A stretch of 29,075 nt of DNA from positions 417 to 29,491 of the forward strand of contig DGXE01000027.1 in the NCBI GenBank assembly GCA_002395525.1, written 5' to 3'. How positions within the stretch are numbered: the first letter of the stretch is position 1; every line of letters starts with the position of its first letter. Made by a program: the position numbers and the translations under genes. Positions 14,641-22,706 of the stretch are shown here, piece after piece. Below the pieces are notes generated by a model. It was not told the origin of the DNA. It was given only the letters and a program-made list of their open reading frames with translations, and made no database searches. Origin of the DNA: Ruminococcus sp. UBA4240 (GTDB taxonomy: Bacteria; Bacillota; Clostridia; Oscillospirales; Ruminococcaceae).

Positions 14641-16202
14641 TCGCCCACCTCATCAAAGCGGTGCTTTATCACGCCGTCATAGTATACTGTGGATGTTTTC
14701 CTGTACTCGGGGAGAGTATCGGGAAAGTCCGTGCGAAGATGTGCGCCCCTGCTTTCACGGCGCTGCGAGATGCTCTCTGCAATTGCCATGGCAAGCAGGC
14801 ACCTGCTGTGAAGATATTCTTTCCCCCTGGCTTGCTCCTCTATGCAGGACAGCTTTTCCTGCACGTCCGCAATGACCTCGGGAGTGCGTATCACTCCAAG
14901 ACGGCACAGCTGTCTGCGTATGTCCTCATCCTGCTGTGCAGCCGCCTTTACCTCGTAAATATCCACACTTTCGGATGTGGCTGTGATCTCTGTTTCTTCC
15001 CTGTCTGCGGAAAGTGCTGCATATGCTGCACACTCGCCGCCGTACAGTGCCCCGAGAAGAGAGTTCCCCCCAAGACGGTTGGCACCGTGATAGATACAGG
15101 CAGCCTCACCTGCGGCAAAAAGCCCGTCTATGGAGGCTCTGTGGCTGCTGTCCGTCCTTACGCCCCCCATGAAGTAGTGTATACCGGGTCTTACGGGCAG
15201 CGGGGCTGTTTTCATATCAATGCCAAGGAACATTTTACAGCTTTCTCTCAGACTCCCCAGCCTGCTGTCTATGATGTCTCCGTCAAGGGCGGTAAGGTCA
15301 AGGTAGATATCTCCGCCTTTGTCTATTATCTTCTGCTCCTCTATGGATATGACATCACGGGGGGACAGATCCCCCTTTTCAAACCCCTGCATGAAACGTA
15401 TCCGCTGACCGTTTTCAAGGGTGTAGAGTATGCCCCCCTCACCTCTTGCGGCTTCGGAGATGAGCATGGATTTGCCCTTTAGAGGGGAGGTGGTGGGGTG
15501 AAACTGGATAAATTCAAGGTTTGAGAATTCCACACCGCTTGTGAACAGGGAGGCGGCTGCCGTGCCGCTGTTCAGGACAGAGCCTGTGGCAATGCCGAAA
15601 AGGCCGTTTAGCCCTCCTGTACACATTATTACAGCCCGTGTAGTGATACGGCATATCTTCCCGGTGTACTTATCGGCAAACAAAGCCCCGCATATGCCCT
15701 TGTCATCTGTCAGCACTCTCAGGAACAAAAGCCCTGTTTCCCGCCTGATGAGCCCCTGAGCCTCGTATTTCCTGGCCATGGTGATAAGGGTATGCATCAG
15801 TATCAGCCCTGTTTCAGATCCGCAGTAGCAGGTCCTTTTCCTGCTTTGCCCCCCGAAGGCACGCTGTGCCACCTTTCCGTCAGCTGTGTGGTCAAAGGGC
15901 ATTCCCATGGCGGAAAGCTCCTCTATTATGCGGGGAGCCGCATTGCACAGACCGTTTACCGCAGCAGGAGAGGCGATATTTCTTCCCGCCTTTATGGTGT
16001 CAGCGGCATGGAGCTCGGGGCTGTCGCCCTCGCCGCAGTTGTCAAGGGCTGCATTGATACCGCCCTCCGCCATATTAGACTGTGCCCTTTCCGAAGGGCT
16101 TTCCGAGACAAGAAGGCAGCCGCAGCCCTTTTTGGCAAGGGTGAGGGCGGCATTAAGTCCTGCTGCCCCTGAGCCTACTATAAGGATATTTGCATTCATC
16201 AT
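14637..16202 (-). CDS. frdA: Fumarate reductase/succinate dehydrogenase flavoprotein subunit, without the covalent-FAD histidine
   Basis: The catalytic subunit; 521 residues from the ATG at 16202, which overlaps the frdC stop and has AGGGTGGG upstream. A longer frame to 16361 lies inside frdC. The FAD-binding motif ILIVGSGAAGLNAAL spans residues 6-20. Active-site signatures are present: QRAFGGQSRKR, FIQFHPT, EAARGEGG, HYFMGGV and HGANRLGGNSLLG. In membrane-bound FrdA/SdhA a histidine in the SHTVAAxGG motif holds FAD covalently. Here the corresponding stretch is AQSNMAEGG (residues 40-48) and contains no histidine, as in L-aspartate oxidase and soluble fumarate reductases, so FAD is probably not covalently bound. 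NadB was considered, but the partner FrdB and cytochrome b genes and the RTCYCGSETG motif favour FrdA. Confidence 0.9.
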   Translation of the reverse strand: MMNANILIVGSGAAGLNAALTLAKKGCGCLLVSESPSERAQSNMAEGGINAALDNCGEGDSPELHAADTIKAGRNIASPAAVNGLCNAAPRIIEELSAMGMPFDHTADGKVAQRAFGGQSRKRTCYCGSETGLILMHTLITMARKYEAQGLIRRETGLLFLRVLTDDKGICGALFADKYTGKICRITTRAVIMCTGGLNGLFGIATGSVLNSGTAAASLFTSGVEFSNLEFIQFHPTTSPLKGKSMLISEAARGEGGILYTLENGQRIRFMQGFEKGDLSPRDVISIEEQKIIDKGGDIYLDLTALDGDIIDSRLGSLRESCKMFLGIDMKTAPLPVRPGIHYFMGGVRTDSSHRASIDGLFAAGEAACIYHGANRLGGNSLLGALYGGECAAYAALSADREETEITATSESVDIYEVKAAAQQDEDIRRQLCRLGVIRTPEVIADVQEKLSCIEEQARGKEYLHSRCLLAMAIAESISQRRESRGAHLRTDFPDTLPEYRKTSTVYYDGVIKHRFDEVGE

Positions 16203-16744
16203 AACGCCCACCCTATGAAATACAATGTGGTGCATACTGCGCAGAACAGCATCACTGTGGAGATGGAGAGGGAATACAGTTCTGTTTTTTCCCTGTACTC
16301 TGCCTTTCCTTTTTTGATAAGGGATGATCTGATGCCAAGGGTACCGTGGATGACTATGCACATCATGAGCAGGAGCATCATAATATATTTGAAAAACCCG
16401 AATTCTTCAAGGAAAAGGTATCCGTTCACCCGTACAGTAAACATACGGAAGTGCAGTATGATGAGGATTGCCATGGCAATGCCGGTTATTCGCATCGACC
16501 AGAAGGCGGCGTTCTCTCGGAAATACCACTTGCCGCTCTTTATCCCCGCCCTTACAGAAGGGATGCTCAATATGATGCTTATGAGAGCGTGGAGCCAGAC
16601 AAATGCTTCAAGAGTATGGGAAAGTCCCTTTGAGGTGAATGTAATGACCCCTGTCATCATCAGTGAGCCTAATATGGCATGGAGTATGAGCAGAAGGATA
16701 ATTATCCTTGCCACTATGGTATTTAACTTACGGAGTATCGTCAT
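16199..16744 (-). CDS. frdC: Fumarate reductase/succinate dehydrogenase cytochrome b subunit
   Basis: 181 residues with five hydrophobic helices. Histidines lie within or at the ends of four of them (LLLILHAIL, FVWLHALIS, AILIILHFRM, CIVIHGTLG), the pattern expected for a di-heme membrane anchor that exchanges electrons with menaquinone. The ATG at 16744 has AAGGAAG 8 bases upstream and overlaps the preceding gene by 17 bases. The open frame to 16795 is upstream overlap without a ribosome binding site. The family is divergent, so the identification rests on the helices, the histidines and the position before frdA. Confidence 0.82.
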   Translation of the reverse strand: MTILRKLNTIVARIIILLLILHAILGSLMMTGVITFTSKGLSHTLEAFVWLHALISIILSIPSVRAGIKSGKWYFRENAAFWSMRITGIAMAILIILHFRMFTVRVNGYLFLEEFGFFKYIMMLLLMMCIVIHGTLGIRSSLIKKGKAEYREKTELYSLSISTVMLFCAVCTTLYFIGWAL

Positions 16745-17177
16745 AGCTTTCTTCCTTGGAAAAGAGGATAATATCGAATTTGCCGCTGTGAACATAGGAA
16801 CGGAACATAAAGGGAGTAACAGGGCACAGGGTCATGTCGTGTTCAAAATAATCACCGGCTATCTCCAGAGCTTCCCGGCTGTCCGCCTCATAGGCAGGGT
16901 CGGTGCTGCACAGCATACAGTCGGTGCGATCCTCCCGCAGGGCTTCGGAATTGACAAGGAATGTGTATATACAGCCGTCCTCTTCCACCTGTATCCGCTG
17001 TGTCTCTACCTTAGCCAGCTGGAAATCCATCATGGAAAAACTCCATTCTTTGCCTGGCTGGATCGTTGCCTGGGAAACTGCGTCATATATGGGGCTTCTT
17101 TCATATGCTATGCACCCGAAGGTGAACGCAAGTATGAAAAGCCCGGTGCCTGCAACAGCAAGTGCTTTCTTTATCAT
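16728..17177 (-). CDS. Hypothetical exported protein with a CxxC motif, first gene of the frd operon
   Basis: About 149 residues. MIKKALAVAG and the following hydrophobic stretch to about residue 23 form a signal peptide or membrane anchor ending in FTFGC. That is not a good lipobox, since Thr stands where Leu/Val/Ile is expected. The rest is predicted extracytoplasmic, with cysteines in DCMLCST (CxxC) and TLCPVTP. I do not recognise a family. The start at 17177 has AAGGATGGG at good spacing; an ATG two codons earlier (17183) is possible. It overlaps frdC by 17 bases and is transcribed from a consensus promoter, so it is expressed with the reductase. A role near the outer face of the quinone enzyme, or in redox or heme handling, would be a guess. 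Confidence 0.72.
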   Translation of the reverse strand: MIKKALAVAGTGLFILAFTFGCIAYERSPIYDAVSQATIQPGKEWSFSMMDFQLAKVETQRIQVEEDGCIYTFLVNSEALREDRTDCMLCSTDPAYEADSREALEIAGDYFEHDMTLCPVTPFMFRSYVHSGKFDIILFSKEESYDDTP

Positions 17178-17198
17178 ATGCATCCCATCCTTTGCTTT

Positions 17199-17228
17199 AT
17201 TATATCATATGAAAGCAGTTTATGTCAA
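17199..17228 (-). promoter_or_regulatory. Consensus sigma-A promoter for the frd operon
   Basis: On the minus strand TTGACA (17228-17223), an 18-base spacer and TATAAT (17204-17199). Both boxes are perfect. The start point would be near 17192, so the leader is only about 15 bases. The -35 box directly abuts the T-tail of the terminator of the upstream pseudokinase gene. Confidence 0.85.
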
Positions 17229-17257
17229 CAAAAATCGGCTCCGCAAAAACGGAGCCG
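17226..17257 (-). terminator. Rho-independent terminator after the pseudokinase gene
   Basis: Read on the minus strand: an 8-bp stem CGGCTCCG/CGGAGCCG (17257-17250 with 17243-17236), a 6-base loop and the tail ATTTTTGTT. The tail runs into the -35 box of the frd promoter. Confidence 0.88.
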
Positions 17258-17263
17258 GAGTAT

Positions 17264-19219
17264 TTAATAATCGCCGCGCATGGTTATCTGTGTTTCTCCG
17301 GGTTCAGTATCCTCCCAGGGCACATAAGGAGGAGGTGCCTCCTGTGTGGTGACAGTTACAGGTGCGGGGGGCACGGTGGTAACAAATGCTGTTGTAGTAG
17401 TCTCTGTGGGAATGGTGACAACAGTGGTGGTGACGGTGGTGGTCTCATGGAGGTCGTTTACTGCAACATATACCTCAAGCACCTCACCCGCCTCAAGGTC
17501 GATGATCTCACCGGGATCCTTGCTTATCCATGCTACGTAGTCATTGAGCACGGATTCAGTCTCGGAATACTTTTCCTCATACTTGATGCCAAGGCTGCCC
17601 AGCAGCTCAAAATAATCCCTCTTGTTAAGACCTGTAAAGTCGGGTATCTCTATCTGACCGGAGCCCATGCTTATGGAGAGGACGCACTCATCCCCCTTGG
17701 CATAGTTCTCGCCCTTTGCTATGCTCTGTGCGAATATGGTGCCCTTTTCATAGTCGTTGGTGTATACATAGTCGCAGACTATGGTCAGGTTCTCGATGAT
17801 GGCGGAGTTCTTTACAGTGTCGTAGCTCTTGCCCACAAGGTCATTCATAACATACACTGTGGAGCCTGATTTTACGGATGTCTGTGCGGCATCGCTCTCA
17901 CCCTCGGAGCCTGTTACCGCAAGGGTAGGCAGGGATGCAGATCCGTCTGCCTCATCTAAGGTAAGCCCTGTGTCGCTCTCTGATATATCGCTCTGTGTCA
18001 TGTCGTCGGTGGTCATATCCGAAATATCCGACAGCACGCCTGTTGTAGTGGTCATATTTACAAGCATGGAATCGCTGTGGTCGTCAAGGCTTGTGATGAG
18101 GAATGTCATCAGCCCCATCATAAGCACTGCAGCGCTTACCAGCGCTATCCAGAAGACTTTGTGCCTGCTGGGCTGCTTTTTCTTTGCTTTCTGTGAGGAT
18201 CTTCTTACGGGATCCTCCTCTTCATCGCCGTCATCGTCAGGCTGCCTGCGGTTCCATTCCGGCTCCTCAAAGAGCTGTGTTACAAACTCGGTTATGGTCT
18301 GTATTCGCATATCTCTTGAAAGCTCCAGACCGCCCATAATTACCTTGGAGATATTGGGGGGGATATTGCTGTTCAGGCTGCGGGGCTCGGGGAGAGTGTC
18401 ATTTGCCGTCCTCTCCATTGCGTTTGTGGGGGTGGTGCCTGTAAGCATCCTGTACAGCAGGGCAGACAAGCCGTACACATCCGTCCATGTGCCCTGCCAG
18501 TTGCTGGAGGAATACTGCTCAGGGGCGGCATATCCACTGTATATCTCGCTTGAAAGCTCTGTGTTCGCCGTTCTGGCATCGGATATGCAAAAGCCTATGA
18601 GCTTAAGATCGTTATCCTTTCCTACAATGATGTTCTCAGGTGCAATGCCTCTGTGGATAACACCCGCATTGTGGATAAGGGACAAGGTGGTAAATATAGG
18701 CGGGAACATCTCCCTGACTGTGTCCCATGAAAGCTCTCCCGCATTCTCCTTCAGGTATTTGGAAAGGTTTATGCCCTCGATGTACTTGAATATGACATAG
18801 CCTGTGTTGTTTTCTCCGAACATATCCGTGGGAGGATTTATATGGGAAAGGGTGCGCATTTTGGCAAGTGTCTTGTTGAGCTCTACAAACTCCGACATGA
18901 ACGCCTTGTACTGGGCTACGGAATTTGAACGCACAGACAGTACCGGGCTGTCCTTGGTACGGCTGCACAGGGTATCGGGCATATATTCCTTTATGGTCAC
19001 CTTTACCCCTGCCTGGGTATCAAATCCGATATATTCTGCACTTTCCCCGTTGTAGCGGAGCAGCTTGCCCACAAGATATCTGCTGTGCAGCATCGTTCTT
19101 GGGGGGAGATAGGAGGGGATGACAGGCACAGAGGAATCATATCCGCAGAACGGACAGATATCCTCGTTTCCCTTTTCCTCCATACATCCCATGCAAAGCC
19201 TATCAAGATCTGCGGTCAT
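17264..19219 (-). CDS. Membrane-anchored Ser/Thr pseudokinase with zinc ribbon and PASTA domains
   Basis: 651 residues from the ATG at 19219 (GGAGG 8 bases upstream). Order: a four-cysteine zinc ribbon (Cys9, 12, 22, 25); a kinase-like domain at about 45-320; an acidic then basic linker; one membrane helix (about 355-376); a Thr/Ser/Asp-rich stretch; two PASTA-like repeats (about 453-519 and 522-588); and a Thr/Pro-rich tail. PASTA modules bind muropeptides in PrkC-type kinases. The kinase domain keeps Lys77 (VTIKEY), Asn196 and AAPEQY. However, the glycine loop is degenerate (RYNGESAEY), HRD is HRG (189-191), and DFG is GFC (209-211). Both catalytic aspartates are therefore missing and it should not phosphorylate by the usual mechanism. 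It probably senses cell wall fragments and signals by binding. It is monocistronic. Confidence 0.88.
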   Translation of the reverse strand: MTADLDRLCMGCMEEKGNEDICPFCGYDSSVPVIPSYLPPRTMLHSRYLVGKLLRYNGESAEYIGFDTQAGVKVTIKEYMPDTLCSRTKDSPVLSVRSNSVAQYKAFMSEFVELNKTLAKMRTLSHINPPTDMFGENNTGYVIFKYIEGINLSKYLKENAGELSWDTVREMFPPIFTTLSLIHNAGVIHRGIAPENIIVGKDNDLKLIGFCISDARTANTELSSEIYSGYAAPEQYSSSNWQGTWTDVYGLSALLYRMLTGTTPTNAMERTANDTLPEPRSLNSNIPPNISKVIMGGLELSRDMRIQTITEFVTQLFEEPEWNRRQPDDDGDEEEDPVRRSSQKAKKKQPSRHKVFWIALVSAAVLMMGLMTFLITSLDDHSDSMLVNMTTTTGVLSDISDMTTDDMTQSDISESDTGLTLDEADGSASLPTLAVTGSEGESDAAQTSVKSGSTVYVMNDLVGKSYDTVKNSAIIENLTIVCDYVYTNDYEKGTIFAQSIAKGENYAKGDECVLSISMGSGQIEIPDFTGLNKRDYFELLGSLGIKYEEKYSETESVLNDYVAWISKDPGEIIDLEAGEVLEVYVAVNDLHETTTVTTTVVTIPTETTTTAFVTTVPPAPVTVTTQEAPPPYVPWEDTEPGETQITMRGDY

Positions 19220-19305
19220 TGTTTTCCTCCGATTGTATGCAAAGTGCATGGATCTTACTCATCATCTGTATGAGTACAGACTACTGCACATAATAATCTC
19301 ACTAT

Positions 19306-19334
19306 ATATTAACAGTAACCGCCTCCGATGTCAA
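19306..19334 (-). promoter_or_regulatory. Predicted sigma-A promoter for the pseudokinase gene
   Basis: On the minus strand TTGACA (19334-19329), a 17-base spacer and TAATAT (19311-19306). The leader is about 80 bases. The rest of the gap (19335-19430) shows only AT-rich sequence and a small GCCT/AGGC hairpin. Confidence 0.7.
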
Positions 19335-19430
19335 TAGGAACAAGGCATTTGTAAATGCACTGTATTCAAACTTTAATTATTATGCCTGTTTTAGGCGGGA
19401 TATTGTATCTGTTTTGTAATCAGTGTAATA

Positions 19431-19464
19431 CAAAAACAAAGCACGGCAGGGCTGCTGTGCTTTG
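19431..19464 (-). terminator. Rho-independent terminator of the copper operon
   Basis: A near-perfect 13-bp stem with one G-T pair (19437-19449 with 19452-19464, CAAAGCAC.../...GTGCTTTG). On the minus strand it is followed by TTTTTG. It lies 8 bases after the stop of the MBL-hydrolase gene. Confidence 0.9.
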
Positions 19465-19472
19465 TCTTTGAG

Positions 19473-20123
19473 CTATATGCTGTATTTTTTTGCGGCATAG
19501 AGCATATACTGATTGCTTCTGCGTTCCTCATCAAGGGTGGATGGCTTTCCGTGCCCCGGATATATTTTGTAGGGGGTGGCTGTGTCAAAGGCATAGAGCA
19601 CAGCAAGGGAGGAGAAGATGTCTTCCTCATTGCCGTCGTACATATCAGTGCGTCCCATGCTCCCCTTGAAAAGGGTATCTCCTGTAAACATCACATCGCC
19701 GCAGATATAGCATACAGAGCCTGATGTGTGGCCGGGAGTGTGCAGCACCTCAAATTCCAGTGTGCCTGCTGTTATCACATCCCCGTCCTGTACAGTTTGT
19801 GCGCTTGTGACAGGCTCTGTGGGCGGGAGATTGAAGTAGCGTGTAAGGTTCGAGTCATCGTTTGTCAGCTTTTTCAGATCGTTTTCGTGTATCACACAGT
19901 CAGCCCCGGTGGTGCGCATGATCTGCGCCGCTGCCGCTATGTGGTCGCAGTGACCGTGGGTCAGCAGTATCTTTTTAAGATACACGCCCTTTTCGTAGAT
20001 AACTGCCATGATCTGCCCAGGGTCGCAGGGAGCATCTATCAGGACACCGTCCATATTGTCATCCCAGACAAGGTAGCAGTTGGTGCCGAATGGTCCCATG
20101 GAGGGTATGGTGTGCATGAGCAT
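19473..20123 (-). CDS. Metallo-beta-lactamase-fold hydrolase (glyoxalase II-like)
   Basis: A 216-residue cytosolic hydrolase of the YcbL/GloB-like group. The metal-binding motif THGHCDH lies near residue 55; LHTPGHTSGS, FTGDTLFKGSMGRTD and YPGHG supply the remaining ligands. It lacks the C-terminal substrate domain of true glyoxalase II, so a thioester or related substrate is likely but not defined. The first ATG (20123) has GGGGGAG 7 bases upstream. It follows copA by 18 bases and ends at the operon terminator, so it is co-transcribed with csoR-copA. A link to copper stress is possible, for example removal of damaged thiol adducts, but it may simply be a passenger. Confidence 0.88.
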   Translation of the reverse strand: MLMHTIPSMGPFGTNCYLVWDDNMDGVLIDAPCDPGQIMAVIYEKGVYLKKILLTHGHCDHIAAAAQIMRTTGADCVIHENDLKKLTNDDSNLTRYFNLPPTEPVTSAQTVQDGDVITAGTLEFEVLHTPGHTSGSVCYICGDVMFTGDTLFKGSMGRTDMYDGNEEDIFSSLAVLYAFDTATPYKIYPGHGKPSTLDEERRSNQYMLYAAKKYSI

Positions 20124-20141
20124 AGTGTTTCTCCCCCGGGC

Positions 20142-22685
20142 TTATGCGATGCCCTTGACTTTGTAGTCCTTTGCTTCAACGGCGGCTCTGAGCACATCAT
20201 CTGCTACATCTGCTGAAAGCTCTACTACGGCAGTGCCCTTTTCATGGCTGACTTCTGCGGCTGTCACGCCTTCGACAGCTTCAAGAGCCTTTTTAACGTT
20301 TGCCTCGCAGTGAGAGCACATCATGCCCTCAATAGTCATAGTCTTGGTCATGGTCTTATTCTTCCTTTCATCAAAATAGCTTTGTATATCTGATATTACC
20401 GCAGAAAGTGCGGGTATATCCCTGTTTATCGGCCTGTCACGGCGGGGGTCACGGATATTGACCAGATTGAGCCTCAGTGCGTTGGTGCATACGAAGAAGC
20501 TTGACAGGCTCATTGCGGCTGCCCCTATCATGGGTGACATCTCCCACCCGTTCAAGGGGATGAAGACCCCTGCCGCAAGGGGTATGCAGATGATATTGTA
20601 GAAAAATGCCCAGAACAGGTTCTGCCTTATGTTGCGAAGGGTCGCCCTTGACAGCCTTACAGCGGCGCTGACATCCGACAGGCGGCTGTTCATCAGCACT
20701 ACATCTGCACTGTCTATGGCAACGTCCGTACCTGAGCCTATGGCAAGGCCTGTGTCTGCACGGGTAAGGGCAGGGGCATCGTTTATTCCGTCACCTGTCA
20801 TTGCCACCTTACCCACTTCCTGCAGCCGCCTTACGACCTGTTCCTTGTCATCGGGCATAACCTGTGCTATGACGTGCTTTATACCTGCCTTTTCCGCTAT
20901 TGTACGGGCTGTGGCGGGATTGTCACCTGTAAGCATTACAGTGGCTATACCCATTCCGGACAGCTCTGACACTGCGGCGGCGCTGTCATCCCTTATGGTG
21001 TCTGCCACGGCTATCATGCCAATGTATCCATCGTCTGAGGCAAAGTACAGAGGGGTCATGCCCTGTGCGGAAAGCTGCTCTGAAAGTGCGGACTGCTCAC
21101 TGTTCAGGTGCTCTGCTATATCATTGCCGCTCCTTATAAGGTGACCCTCATATACAGCCTCTATCCCCACTCCCGGAAGCACCTTGAACTCCGATACAGG
21201 CAGAGGCTTTAGCCCCATGGCTTTGGCATAGTCAGCTACGGCACGGGCAAGGGGGTGCTCGCTCCTTGCCTCCGCAGACAGGGCAGTCTGTAAAAGCTCC
21301 TCCTCGGATATGCCGTCGGCGGGATATACCCCTGTTACCGTGGGGGTGCCGTTTGTGACGGTGCCTGTCTTGTCAAGGACTGCTATCTCGGTGCGGCCTG
21401 CTGCTTCAAGGGCGGCGGCTGTCTTAAAGAGTATGCCGTTTTTTGCCCCCACACCGTTACCTACCATAACAGCCACGGGAGTGGCAAGGCCTAAGGCACA
21501 GGGACAGCTTATGACAAGCACTGATATAGCCCTTGCAATACAGAAGCTGAAGGGTCTGCCCAATAGGAGCCATATTACAAGAGTTATTACAGAAAGGGCT
21601 ATCACCACAGGAACGAATACCCCTGCTGCCTTGTCTGCTATTCTTGCGATGGGCGCCTTTGTTGCGGCGGCATCGGAGATGAGCTTTATTATCTGTGAAA
21701 TGGTAGTGTCGCTGCCAACTCTGTCAGCGGTGCATTTTATATAGCCTGATGTGTTTATGGTGGCGGCTGATACCTTGTCACCCGGCTTCTTGTCTGCGGG
21801 TATGCTCTCCCCGGTAAGGGCTGATTCATCAACTGCTGTGAGACCCTCGGAAACCGTGCCGTCAACGGGGATCATCTCCCCGGGGTGTACCTCGAATATA
21901 TCCCCCTTGACTACCTCTTCTGCGGGGATGACAAGGCTTTTCCCGTCCCGTATGACATTGGCGGTGCGTGGGGACATTTTGATAAGGCTTTTGAGTGCAT
22001 CTGTGGTGCGCCCCTTGCTTATGGATTCAAGGAGCTTGCCCACGGTGATAAGAGTGGGTATCATGGCGGCAGATTCAAAGTACAGATCCATGGAGTGCCG
22101 CATGACCGTGTCCATATCCCCTCTGTGGGCGGCATCGCACATTATGAGCAGCACAGCCGCAGAGTATCCGAAGGAGGCGGAGGAGCCCAGAGCCACAAGG
22201 GTATCCATATCAGGGGACAAACGCAGGAGAGTCTTGAAGCCGTTTACAAAGAATTTTCCGTTTATTGTCATTATGACAATGGCAAGGAGCATTTCCACAA
22301 CGGCAACAGACAGGGGATTGTCAATAAAGGGAGGGATATACCACCCCAGCATCCCGTGCCCCATTGATATGTACATAAGTACACAAAGAAATCCTATTGA
22401 GGTCAGAAGCCGCTTTTTAAGGGCAGGGGTCTCGCTTTCAAAAACCGGGTCATTAGCACTTGCTGTTTCCTGCGTGGCTGTATCTGAGGAGGCGCCGTAG
22501 CCCGCCTGTTCCACTGCCTTTATTATATCCTGTGGCTTTGCTGTGCCGTTTACACCCATTGAGTTGGTCAGCAGGCTGACAGCGCAGGATTCCACGCCCT
22601 CCACGCTGTTCACTGCTTTTTCCACACGGGCGGCACAGGCAGCACAGCTCATGCCTGTTATTCTGTATGTATCCATCCTATTCAC
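20142..22685 (-). CDS. copA: Copper-exporting P1B-type ATPase with N- and C-terminal metal-binding domains
   Basis: An 847-residue membrane pump that exports Cu(I) from the cytosol. Order: an N-terminal HMA domain with GMSCAAC (Cys14, Cys17); membrane helices; the actuator domain with TGES; the ion-binding CPC (394-396, ISCPCALG); the phosphorylation motif DKTGT (Asp438); SEHPLA in the nucleotide-binding domain; TGDGINDAPA; two last helices; a charged linker; and a second HMA domain at about 779-847 with GMMCSHC. The C-terminal domain resembles a free CopZ chaperone. Translation could start at GTG 22685 (weak GAAAG upstream) or ATG 22676 (no spaced ribosome binding site); I keep the GTG. It is second in the operon, 21 bases after csoR. 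Confidence 0.95.
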   Translation of the reverse strand: MNRMDTYRITGMSCAACAARVEKAVNSVEGVESCAVSLLTNSMGVNGTAKPQDIIKAVEQAGYGASSDTATQETASANDPVFESETPALKKRLLTSIGFLCVLMYISMGHGMLGWYIPPFIDNPLSVAVVEMLLAIVIMTINGKFFVNGFKTLLRLSPDMDTLVALGSSASFGYSAAVLLIMCDAAHRGDMDTVMRHSMDLYFESAAMIPTLITVGKLLESISKGRTTDALKSLIKMSPRTANVIRDGKSLVIPAEEVVKGDIFEVHPGEMIPVDGTVSEGLTAVDESALTGESIPADKKPGDKVSAATINTSGYIKCTADRVGSDTTISQIIKLISDAAATKAPIARIADKAAGVFVPVVIALSVITLVIWLLLGRPFSFCIARAISVLVISCPCALGLATPVAVMVGNGVGAKNGILFKTAAALEAAGRTEIAVLDKTGTVTNGTPTVTGVYPADGISEEELLQTALSAEARSEHPLARAVADYAKAMGLKPLPVSEFKVLPGVGIEAVYEGHLIRSGNDIAEHLNSEQSALSEQLSAQGMTPLYFASDDGYIGMIAVADTIRDDSAAAVSELSGMGIATVMLTGDNPATARTIAEKAGIKHVIAQVMPDDKEQVVRRLQEVGKVAMTGDGINDAPALTRADTGLAIGSGTDVAIDSADVVLMNSRLSDVSAAVRLSRATLRNIRQNLFWAFFYNIICIPLAAGVFIPLNGWEMSPMIGAAAMSLSSFFVCTNALRLNLVNIRDPRRDRPINRDIPALSAVISDIQSYFDERKNKTMTKTMTIEGMMCSHCEANVKKALEAVEGVTAAEVSHEKGTAVVELSADVADDVLRAAVEAKDYKVKGIA
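20349..20368 (-). promoter_or_regulatory. Possible internal translation start for a CopZ-like 69-residue product
   Basis: Inside copA, AAAGGAAG (20368-20361) stands 9 bases before the ATG at 20351-20349. That ATG is in frame and begins MTKTMTIEGMMC exactly at the edge of the C-terminal HMA domain. Initiation here would make a free copper chaperone from the same mRNA. This arrangement is seen directly in the sequence; its use is inferred. Confidence 0.45.
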
Positions 22686-22706
22686 TATCTTTCATGGGGT
22701 ATGTCA

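Noticed and set aside
14661..15482. 273-codon plus-strand open frame
   Set aside because: Antisense to frdA, whose active-site motifs are unmistakable.
16215..17267. 350-codon plus-strand open frame
   Set aside because: It is the antisense shadow of frdC and the exported CxxC gene. Those minus-strand genes have a consensus promoter, ribosome binding sites and recognisable membrane patterns.
17829..18800. 323-codon plus-strand open frame
   Set aside because: It is exactly antisense to the pseudokinase gene, lacks a ribosome binding site, and its translation is Ser/Val-rich with no motifs.
21751..22500. 249-codon plus-strand open frame
   Set aside because: Antisense to copA; composition is that of a shadow frame.
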